Assembly: GCA_014084085.1 (NCBI GenBank)
Contig: NPFB01000177.1
Coordinates: 1-16,195, forward strand
Length of the DNA stretch: 16,195 nt
Reading direction: 5' to 3'
Source of the DNA: Hondaea fermentalgiana
Taxonomy: Eukaryota > Sar > Bigyra > Thraustochytrida > Thraustochytriidae
This document shows positions 1 to 7,900 of the stretch, in pieces. Made by a program: the position numbers and the translations under genes. How positions within the stretch are numbered: position 1 is the stretch's first letter; each line of letters begins with the position of its first letter. The notes beneath the pieces are model-generated. The model did no database searches. It saw nothing but the letters and a program-made list of their open reading frames with translations, and was not told the origin of the DNA.

Positions 1-3000
1 GACTTGAACATTGTGGCGGAGCTGGTGACAGCCTTCGACTACGAGAAGCTCCTCGATCTGACGCTTTCACAGCTTCTCTCTGTGCAAAGCGACCAGGCCA
101 TTCATCTCGCAGAGCATGCACTTGACTGCTGGCTCTCGACGTACTATGACGAAGGCTTCTTCCTTCGCAAGCTCGACGTGACGCTTGGCGAATTGTCGGG
201 CGTCACGTTGACCTCGACGCGCGAGATCCTCAGCGAAGGCATGGAAGAGATGGTCGGCGCCATTGTTGAGCTTATGACATATTTCTATGTCGACGCAATT
301 CCGCGCATGGCGCAAAACTGTGCTGTTCCGTACGTGAACGATGTGGCGTTCAAGACCTTGGATCTCGCGTCATGCCCGAACTCAGAGCAGATCGATCCGC
401 CCCCGCTTGCGGAAGGCAACACTGTGCTCCGCTTCGACACCTCGCCTGGCCTCAACTCCTTCCTTTCATTCTGGTTCGAAGACGTGGTCTCCGAGGACTA
501 TGCGGCACTTAACACGGTCTTGAACGGCGCAGCCGAGGAGCTTGTTTTCCTCAACTCTGAGTCCTCCACCGGCGACCAGTCATTTAACTTTACGCTTCCG
601 CTCATTTACAACAGCGTGAACTACGGCTCGGTCTTCCTGAAGCTCGCCGATGTCAAGTTGAGTGGCCTCGGCACCTTCCGGGATTTGCGGCCGCTGATTC
701 CTTTCGGATCGGATTTGCAGCCCATGTATGACCCGAGCGACTACCCTAACGAGGAAGAAAGCGCGCGCCGCCGTCTTGTCAGCGCGGGTCAGCAGCCGTA
801 CACGACGCAGACTGACATCGATATCGAGGGTCCCCTTTCGATCGAGGCCAAGGTCACCATCAATGCCTATGACCTCTTTGAAGGCTACCCAGAGATGATC
901 AACGAGCTCAGGCTGACACTGGGTCTTTCAGACATCATCTTCGCGCTGCGGCTTCTTCTGGAGGTGGATCTTGTCAAGCTGATGGACGTCCGCTTCCGGT
1001 CATTTTCAACTCTCACCGAGATTCCTTGTCTGCTCATCCCTGTCGAGAAGCTGGAGCCGCTGGCGTTCAACTTTAACTTGTCCGCTGTGGAGATTGATGC
1101 TGCGTGCGCTGGTACGTGCGAGTTCCCGCTGCTTGCCTACCTTCAAGATGGAACTCCATTCTCGAACGAGAACAAGGAGGAAATCAGTCAGCTCGTCACC
1201 GAGTTCGTCGCATACTGGACCGCCTTCGTGGGCACCAAGGGCGCGCAGCAGCTCATTGACGGAGCCATCTCGCAGGCCGAGGACGACTGCGCCGCCATCT
1301 ACGAGCTGGTTGATGAGCTTACCACCTTTGAGGAGCGCCAACGCGACGATGCTGCAACCGTCTTTGCATACATCTTTCTGGGTGGTTGCGGCGTGGCTGC
1401 AATTGGCGCTCTGCTTCTCGTTCCGCTGCATCGCCGTCGGCAAAAGACAGCCATCGCGGCCAAGCTTGTGGGCACCATGCCTTTTGAGCGCGACGAGTAT
1501 TTCGCCGGCGAGATGGCGCTTACGGAACTGCGAGCCAAGAGCATCTTCCAGCACCCCATCACCCCGCTTGTCGCGCGCTTCCTTGTCCCGTTCATTCAGT
1601 TTATGAATGTTGCCGGACTTGTGGTGGCCATTGGCTTTTCGGACGCTGCCAATATCACCGTCAACATTACTCTTTTTGGCGCCACGACGCAGACGATTGC
1701 GCTGGTACCGTTCACGCTGTTTTCGACCATCAACGATACGTGGAACTCGGGTGCCTGGCCTCTGGCTGTTCTCATTGCCGTTGCCTCGTGCATGTGGCCG
1801 ATCGCCAAGAATCTCGTCCTCATGTTTGTGTGGTTTGTGCCGACGACCATCGTTTCCGCCAAACGCCGTCGCTTCATCCTCGAGGTGCTGGACATGCTGG
1901 GCAAGTGGTCGTTCCTCGATGTATTCGTGATTGTCATCACGCTGGCCGCGCTGCGATCGTACGTCGTAGGCGCCTTTTATGCGAATGTGGCGTTTCTTGA
2001 TGACGAGGTGTTCATCACCGACGTTAATGTGACGCCAGAGCACGGCTTGGTTTTGCTCTGCTTTGTCGCTGCGCTTTCGCTCATTGTCAACCACATTGTC
2101 ATGTTCTATCACGACCGGGTCGAGGAGTCGAACCAGCGCAGTGAGGATCGTGCCAACGGGCATGAAGAAATCGCGCGCAAGGTGCCGCGTCGAGCAACGA
2201 TCAAGTCGCCAGTGTGGAAGCACGAATTCTCTGGGGCATCCAAGGCGGGGCTGGCACGCGTGGTGAACCCTGTTGCGATTGGTGTGCTCGGTGGCACCAC
2301 GGCGCTAGCATTTTTGCTGATCGCGATTGGAATTGGCTTGCCGCTTATTACCTTTGAGCTGCGTGGTCTGCTGGGTATTCTGCTCGAGGTCATCTCCACG
2401 GACTCGCCGAGGCTGAACGGCCAGATGCTGAACCGCAAAACGTACTCGGTGATTGAGATGGGTGCTGCTCTGGCGGAATCGCCGACAACCAATGGCTTTG
2501 AAGAAGCTTCCATTGCCTTTTTCAAAATCCTCTATGCGATTGCAGTATACGTAGGTCCCATGATTCTCTTGATGCTGCAGGGCGCGCTCCTCTTCGTTCC
2601 GGTGAATCTGAACATGGGCAAGTCTCTGTTTTTCTGGACAAAAATTGCCTCGTACTGGTCAGGCTTGGAGATCTTCTTGGTGGCCATGGTGCTGACGATT
2701 CTGGAAATCAGCATTGTGACGCAGTTCATCACAGACTTTATCACGAACGATGTCTGCTCGCAAATTGTCGGCGCCCTGGAGCTCTTGGTGGAAGACGCGG
2801 ATCTCGATGCTTTTTGTTTCAATGCCGTGGGCGTTTTGGAACCGACCTCGATCCTCCTTTTCGTTGGCTGCTTTTTGGAGCTGGCGAGCTTTTATGCCAT
2901 CACTGTCCTCGCTCACGCCGTTTTTGCCGATCGTTATTACGACGCGTACAAGGGCTTGCGCGATAATGTCAAGCCGCAGCGTATGCTTCGTCTGGACCGC

Positions 3001-3375
3001 TGGATTTTGACGCGATGCACAACATTGAAGCCGAGGAGCGGCGGTGGTCCTGGGTCGCGAGGTGCGGTTGGGCCGACGAGTCCGGCCGGAGATGTCAGTG
3101 GTGGCGTGGGTCCATTTACAGATCTGGACCATCAAGACGACAATGAGCTTATCGACCACGAGGACATGTGGTGCGCTCCTTGCAATCGGTGCTGCGCCAA
3201 CGAAAAGGGCCAGCGCACTGCAGAGGCGCGTATCGACGCCTGGCAGTCTCGCTTTGGTATTCCCGTGGCCTCGGAGACCCGCGAGGCAGGCAATCCTGCC
3301 TTTGTAGCTGGGCCGCGATCATCGCCGCCGCCGGCGCAAGTCTCGCGTTTTCGTCGCTCAAGCATCGATGTATGA
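1..3375 (+). CDS. PqiA/LetA-like giant membrane protein, C-terminal part (gene 1, 5'-truncated)
   Basis: The reading frame is open from the first base (GAC TTG AAC...) and ends at TGA 3373-3375, giving 1124 codons; the true start lies outside the window. The first codons match residue ~1133 of gene 2, so about half the protein is missing. Visible in order: the end of luminal repeat 3 (to ~321); luminal repeat 4 (~424-1293) with a CAGxCEFP motif and an RRRL basic site (766-777); one membrane span (~1360-1431) followed by basic LHRRRQ; PqiA-like module 1 (~1567-2118) with GKWSFLDVFV at 1900-1929; a basic cytosolic linker; PqiA-like module 2 (~2272-2928) with YWSGLEIFL at 2653-2679; and a cytosolic tail with WCAPCNRCC, NPAF and a C-terminal SSIDV. 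In one 80-residue stretch around module 1, 61 positions match gene 2. Many synonymous differences point to an old duplication under purifying selection. A role in lipid transport is inferred from the PqiA/LetA family. Confidence 0.92.
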   Translation, partial: DLNIVAELVTAFDYEKLLDLTLSQLLSVQSDQAIHLAEHALDCWLSTYYDEGFFLRKLDVTLGELSGVTLTSTREILSEGMEEMVGAIVELMTYFYVDAIPRMAQNCAVPYVNDVAFKTLDLASCPNSEQIDPPPLAEGNTVLRFDTSPGLNSFLSFWFEDVVSEDYAALNTVLNGAAEELVFLNSESSTGDQSFNFTLPLIYNSVNYGSVFLKLADVKLSGLGTFRDLRPLIPFGSDLQPMYDPSDYPNEEESARRRLVSAGQQPYTTQTDIDIEGPLSIEAKVTINAYDLFEGYPEMINELRLTLGLSDIIFALRLLLEVDLVKLMDVRFRSFSTLTEIPCLLIPVEKLEPLAFNFNLSAVEIDAACAGTCEFPLLAYLQDGTPFSNENKEEISQLVTEFVAYWTAFVGTKGAQQLIDGAISQAEDDCAAIYELVDELTTFEERQRDDAATVFAYIFLGGCGVAAIGALLLVPLHRRRQKTAIAAKLVGTMPFERDEYFAGEMALTELRAKSIFQHPITPLVARFLVPFIQFMNVAGLVVAIGFSDAANITVNITLFGATTQTIALVPFTLFSTINDTWNSGAWPLAVLIAVASCMWPIAKNLVLMFVWFVPTTIVSAKRRRFILEVLDMLGKWSFLDVFVIVITLAALRSYVVGAFYANVAFLDDEVFITDVNVTPEHGLVLLCFVAALSLIVNHIVMFYHDRVEESNQRSEDRANGHEEIARKVPRRATIKSPVWKHEFSGASKAGLARVVNPVAIGVLGGTTALAFLLIAIGIGLPLITFELRGLLGILLEVISTDSPRLNGQMLNRKTYSVIEMGAALAESPTTNGFEEASIAFFKILYAIAVYVGPMILLMLQGALLFVPVNLNMGKSLFFWTKIASYWSGLEIFLVAMVLTILEISIVTQFITDFITNDVCSQIVGALELLVEDADLDAFCFNAVGVLEPTSILLFVGCFLELASFYAITVLAHAVFADRYYDAYKGLRDNVKPQRMLRLDRWILTRCTTLKPRSGGGPGSRGAVGPTSPAGDVSGGVGPFTDLDHQDDNELIDHEDMWCAPCNRCCANEKGQRTAEARIDAWQSRFGIPVASETREAGNPAFVAGPRSSPPPAQVSRFRRSSIDV

Positions 3376-3599
3376 ATGATCGAATCATGGCCGAACGAAG
3401 CCCGCAAGCGCGCGCCTCTTCTTTCTTTTTTTGTCTCTATTTCGTTGATCCTAAATATGTTGTTTCAAACCATACCGTATACCGGACGCCGAGATGTCCG
3501 GGCCTGGCCCAATCTCGCACCGTTCTCGCGCGAAGTGCACTTTGGTGCCAGCGTTTTCTCGCGCCCTTATCAGCACTCGTTAACTGCGGCAGCAGGCGG

Positions 3600-3664
3600 T
3601 CGCCCGCCCGCCCGCAGCCACCCGCTCCCTCGCTTGCTTGCTCGCTCGCTCGCTCGCTCGCCCG
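3600..3664. repeat. GCCC / CTCG tetranucleotide microsatellites
   Basis: A short CGCC run at 3600-3615 is followed by GCTT and then repeated CTCG units at about 3640-3664. Simple sequence in the presumed promoter region, with no coding potential. Confidence 0.85.
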
Positions 3665-4053
3665 CCGGATTTAGGGCGCTCGCCGTCCATGGCACGTGCC
3701 GTCTGGACCGCAAAGCGCGGCCGCGGCCGCCCCCCAGTTGCGCGTGAGCCGCTGCCCGCAGTTCCTCTTAGGGTTGCGACCGCCTGCCGCGTGCACTCGC
3801 ACCGCGGCGTCTGGACCAGGCCAGGACCACGAGAGCGAGCACTCGCCTGCTTGGAGCCCGACAAGGTCTCCAAGCGCAGCGAAAGCTACAGCCGCAGACG
3901 AGACTGACGGCGCAGTAGTACCACCGTGCGCCTACCTGGGCTGGTCTGGCCTGGCCGCTCCGACCGCCCGTACCTTGCGCGCGGTACCGCCCGGGGCGTG
4001 CCGGCTCAGAGACAGACAGTCAGTCAGTCAGCCCTGGCGACCAGTTCTGCACC

Positions 4054-4080
4054 GTTGCTTGCAGTTGCAGTTGCTTGCAG
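4054..4080. repeat. Direct repeat GTTGCTTGCAG
   Basis: Two 11-bp copies at 4054-4064 and 4070-4080, separated by TTGCA-type sequence. A (CAGT)n run lies just upstream at ~4012-4030. Confidence 0.7.
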
Positions 4081-4107
4081 AAGGGCGGCGCCGCGGGACG
4101 TACGGGC

Positions 4108-4141
4108 CCTAAGCGGGCGCGGCCTCGCCGCCGCGCTTAGG
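4108..4141. promoter_or_regulatory. Inverted repeat CCTAAGCG / CGCTTAGG upstream of gene 2
   Basis: Perfect 8-bp arms at 4108-4115 and 4134-4141 enclose a GC-rich 18-base loop that could add a few pairs. It lies ~700 bp before the gene 2 start. A comparable CCTAA/TTAGG inverted repeat lies ~600 bp before gene 3, so it may be a shared regulatory element. That function is inferred. Confidence 0.4.
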
Positions 4142-4390
4142 TTTGGGCCTCTGCGCTGCCCTGCCGCCGGTACGTACGTGTCCGTGTGGATCCACTCCCG
4201 CCGCTGCCAGCCAGGCGCCGCTAGGGCTAGGGCGGGTCCAGGCGGGGCCGCTGTGGGGGAGGCGGGCCCGCGCTGTGGGAAAAGGAGGAAGCGGGGGAAA
4301 GCAGGAAAGGAAGAGTGGAGGCGAGCAGAGGAAGAAAGGGATGAAGCGAGAAAAGAGGCGGGACCGAGAGCGCTAATGGAGCAGAGAGCG

Positions 4391-4440
4391 GAGCAGAGCA
4401 GAGCAGAGCAGAGCAGCACAGAGCAAAGCAGAGCAAGGCA
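4391..4440 (+). repeat. (GAGCA)n pentanucleotide repeat
   Basis: Ten successive 5-mers in phase, the first five perfect GAGCA and the rest with single changes (GCACA, AAGCA, AGGCA). Decaying GAGCA/GCGCA units continue to ~4460. It lies in the purine-rich leader of gene 2 and inside a candidate upstream ORF starting at 4376. Confidence 0.9.
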
Positions 4441-4461
4441 GCGCCGCGCAGAGCAGCGCAG

Positions 4462-4531
4462 GCCGGGCGCGCGGCGGCGGCAGGTAGGTAGGTATCGCGG
4501 GCGCGTCGTACGTGCCGGGCGCGCGGCGGCG
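4462..4531. repeat. 18-bp GC-only direct repeat
   Basis: GCCGGGCGCGCGGCGGCG occurs at 4462-4479 and again at 4514-4531, 52 bp apart start to start. A GGTA microrepeat (GGTAGGTAGGTA) lies between the copies. Confidence 0.85.
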
Positions 4532-4614
4532 AGGCGGGTGTGCCGCACCGCCGAGCGCACCCAGGCAGGCTGGTGCGAGGAGCGGCGGCAGCGCAGGTCA
4601 TCGTGGCGGCGGCG

Positions 4615-4830
4615 GTGAGAACGCAAAGGAGAAAGAAGGCAAAGGAGCGAAAGAAAGAACGAAAGAAGGCCAAGGCAGGCCAGGGCAAGCCAAGGCAAGC
4701 AAAGCAGAACGGGACCGCCTGCGGCGCATGCGTGCGGCTGCGAGAAGCGCGGGAGGAGCGCGGCTGAGGTCGTCGAGGAGGAGGAGGAGGAAGAGGGAAA
4801 GCAGGAGCTCGCGGACGGCGCGCGGAGCGA
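4615..4830 (+). other. Purine-rich leader immediately before gene 2
   Basis: G/A-rich sequence with GAAAG/AAGGC motifs at 4617-4710 and a GAGGAGGAGGAGG run near 4777. It remains in frame with gene 2 (an in-frame ATG at 4728), but would encode a low-complexity Arg/Lys/Gly stretch with no counterpart in gene 3, so it is read as an untranslated leader. Confidence 0.6.
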
Positions 4831-4904
4831 TGAGGAGCATGGCGAAGGTCGTGAGGCTCGCTGTCCTCGTCGCGGTCGCGGCGCTCGCGCCCCGCGCAGA
4901 GGCC
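4830..4904 (+). other. Signal peptide of gene 2
   Basis: Residues 1-25 have a basic N-region (MRSMAKVVR), a Leu/Val/Ala core and a small-residue end (AEA) before D26. Gene 3 has a 25-residue equivalent at 14748-14822 ending SRA before D26. The mature proteins then become nearly identical, which supports the predicted cut. The large N-terminal region is therefore directed into the secretory pathway. Confidence 0.8.
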
Positions 4905-7900
4905 GACGTTTTGGCCGAGTACCTCAATGACAAAACCTTTGGCCCCATTCCAGGACCGTGCCCAGGGCCCACAAAGTATGATGAGGTCTGCGCAGGCGAC
5001 GTGAGCGACATCCGCCAGAGCACCAACGACTCCGAAGACTGCATCGCTGAGGGCGAGGAGGAAACGTGCGGGACCATCGGCAGCTATGTCACCGAAGGCG
5101 AGTTCACAATCTGGGACCTGCAGTGCAAAGACTTGCAAATTGCCGACGTCCAGGTGACCCACGTCGTCATGAACGGGGACAAACTCTTGCGCGCAAACGT
5201 GGACGTGCGCAACTTCAAAATGAGCTGCACTGGCATGGTACGCGTCGAAGACCTCACAATGGAGATCGAGGACGTCATCAAGGCAAAATGCACCTTTGAG
5301 GGACCCTTTACGATGATTCAGACGCCTCAATTCGATGGCGTATCCCTCAGACTCGAAATCAACTTTGAAACGGAGTCCGTCACCACCCTCAACGCCGATC
5401 TGCCCGCGCAGGTGCGCATCCCATATGACCAATGCGATATTGAGCCCGAGCTTAATCTGCAGCTCTCGGGCATTGACGGCTTTGAATCGACCGAGGTTTG
5501 TATCTTTTACGGCTGGGGCTCGTGGCTGAGCGACGACTTTGGCTGCTCGACCTCGTTCACCAGCTTCATTAATTATCTCGGAGCCGACAATATTCTCGAG
5601 CTGGTCGCCACCACCGCGGAAGGCTACCTGGGCGGCGTGCTGTGCCAAATGATCGAAGATGCCGCATACGTGGAGGACACCGGAGAGAACGGCCCACTCA
5701 ACGATGTCTGGGCAGAGATCAAGGCCCAAGTTGATGAATGGGGCCTCGCGAAGGGTCTGAATGTTGCAACTGCTGACACCAACTCTTATCTGTTGAGCAC
5801 AAGCCAATACAGTGGCATCACATCGCAGGAATTGAACGATGCAATCGACTTCACGACCTCGGAGGTCATCGATCCAGTGAGCGATGCACTTAACGGCTGG
5901 CTCAGCCCCGCGAGCTCCCGCGCCGAATACGAAGGGCGCCCCGTTGTCAACGAGGTCATTGACGCATTCACGGATCCGGCCGGTGAATTGGCCATTAATC
6001 TCGCCGACTACGACGCCGAAATGGAGGTCCAAATCCCACTCAACGTCTCTGATGTTACAATGATTCTGCGGAGCGCAAAAATTCAGGGTCTCAACTCGAT
6101 CTCTGTCATTGAGCTGCTCGATATCGGAGAAGACCTGCCCGAAGCGAGCCGGCCCAAACGCACGTCGAACAATACCATTGTCGTTGACGAGCTCGTTCTC
6201 GAGGTGGAATCCTTCATGCGTCTGGATCGCGGAAGCTGGGTCACGGCGTCGTGCAACCTACCGCCGCCAGGCACCTGCTCGAGCGACTCGGCCGAGTACA
6301 CCTTTCGTTATTCTGTTCTCGTACAGGACGTTTCCCTCAAACTCAGTCTGCTCTCGCTCATTAATCCGGACGAGATCCTTGACCTTCAGGTCGGGCAGAT
6401 CCTGGGAATCGATTTCTCCGAGGAGCCCTTTGGCGCTTTTTCTAAGGCACTTCGCTGTATTGCTCCCGCAGTATATGCGCTCAACTTCACTAACATCGAG
6501 GCCAGCATTGGTTCTATCTCGGACCCTCAACTCATCGGCAACGACGGCTCAGAATTTGCAAGCCTCGTTCAAAGCTCTGTAGCCTTGGCAACCGACGTTG
6601 CCAAGGGCGCCCTTCGCACGAAATTTCCCGGCATTGCAAATGGTCCGATTCGAGAGTACTTCAATGAGGTTCTGCTGACCGAAGTGTCAATCCCGGGACG
6701 GGCAGGCACGCAGTCTTGCCCAGCTTGGGAGGGGCCGTCTGGGGATGGACCTACGGTCATCGATTTCGATGGCGAGATGTTCTCTCCAGTCTATGAGCTG
6801 GTTAATGAAGGTATCGGCGGTGAGCCGATTCGGGAGAGCGACATCGGGCTCAACCACCTCATTGATGAAGCTCTCAAGTACAACGAGGAATCCTACGTCA
6901 GTTTCCCCTTCAGCAGCGAGGGCCGCGCTGATGGCGAGTGGCGGCTCAAGGATGAGTACGACAAGAGCGGTCTTTTGCAATCTCTCAAGTACAATCAGAC
7001 GGGGGACTTTCTTCAGTTCTACGACGGCACGATTGGCAATCTTAACACGCTTTACAAGCTGATTTTCTCGTCACCGTCCGAGGGTCTCGATATCGATTTT
7101 GGTTTCGGAGGCGCTCTTCAACTCGCTGACGACAGCGGTCTCGCAGATCTGCGCCCCCTCGAACTAACTGTTTATTTCCAGGCCGTTGTGCCGAGTCGAG
7201 ACATCGATGAAGCCGTCGAGATCAAGCTATCGCTCACAGAGCTCGACTTTGCTGTGGAGCTCACGAGGCTCGCCATCGACTTTGATCTCATCTACGCGCT
7301 ATATTTTAGCCAAATCGACCGCATCCCCTGTCTTTTGGCGGCGCTCGACGAGATCTCCTTTCGCCGCGAGGCGCGCCAGGTTTCGATCTCGAACCTCGAA
7401 TTTGAGGTGAATTCCGTTCGGACGGGTGCCGACCGAAGCAGCAACCTCGTGCAGGCCCTGGACAACTTGGACGCCGAACAGCCAGGACAGAGTTCTATGG
7501 CTCTCATTACGACCCTCTTTGACGCAGCCGTGGATCGGATTCTTGATACGGTCGAGCGAATTCCAGGAATTTACGGTGACCTCACTGCGGAGACGTGCGT
7601 CAACATGGATGACTCGCTCGACAATCTCACCAACGGAGTGCTCAAGCTCGACCTCCCGAACGTGACGCAAAGCATTGAAGAATGTACTGCAGAAATTGGC
7701 GAGGTACCTTCGGTGGAAGAGGTTGAAAGCGAGGTGTACAATGGCAACGAGCTCCCAGACTTGCTCAATGTGCGCGAGTCTTTTTTGGTCCGAGTCATCC
7801 GCCAAGGCGTCGAGGTTCTCAAGGGTAGTACTTTGGATCAGCTTTTCGCCGAGCTCGTGCAGCTGTCGGATTTGGGTATCGACCAATTTTTTGTTCTCGA

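Larger units (their letters stand above)
4341..4618 (+). other. Two overlapping candidate upstream ORFs in the gene 2 leader
   Basis: ATG 4341 opens a 11-codon basic ORF ending TAA 4374-4376. The last base of that stop starts ATG 4376-4378 (TAATG), opening an 80-codon ORF through the GAGCA repeat that ends at 4618. Both are out of frame with gene 2. They matter only if transcription starts upstream of 4341, which the sequence does not prove. Their products are low-complexity and unlikely to be functional proteins. Confidence 0.35.
3376..4829. other. Intergenic spacer between gene 1 and gene 2
   Basis: No convincing gene. The first ~110 bases are T-rich (TTCTTTCTTTTTTTGTC at ~3421) with AAATATGTTG near 3453, a plausible 3' UTR and poly(A) region. 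From ~3590 the sequence is GC-rich with tetranucleotide repeats, an inverted repeat and TTAGGG-like motifs, presumably the gene 2 promoter. From ~4260 to 4829 the + strand is strongly purine-rich and probably includes the gene 2 5' leader. I see no TATA box. Confidence 0.6.

Noticed and set aside
1006..2223. 405-codon open frame on the minus strand inside gene 1
   Set aside because: It is a mirror of a strongly conserved coding frame, and its translation is hydrophilic and repetitive with no domain.
4391..4460. GAGCA repeat considered as a CRISPR-like or satellite array
   Set aside because: The units are 5 bp with no unique spacers, so it is a simple microsatellite.
4512..4829. In-frame N-terminal extension of gene 2 upstream of 4830, including ATG 4728
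   Set aside because: The extension is low-complexity Arg/Lys/Gly/Ala sequence from purine-rich DNA, has no counterpart in gene 3, and would bury the signal peptide that both paralogs begin with.
4227..6032. 601-codon open frame on the minus strand across the gene 2 start
   Set aside because: It is antisense to the conserved N-terminal domain and partly in repeat DNA. Its protein is Arg/Pro/Ser-rich with no recognisable motif, and it is explained by the base composition of the opposite strand.
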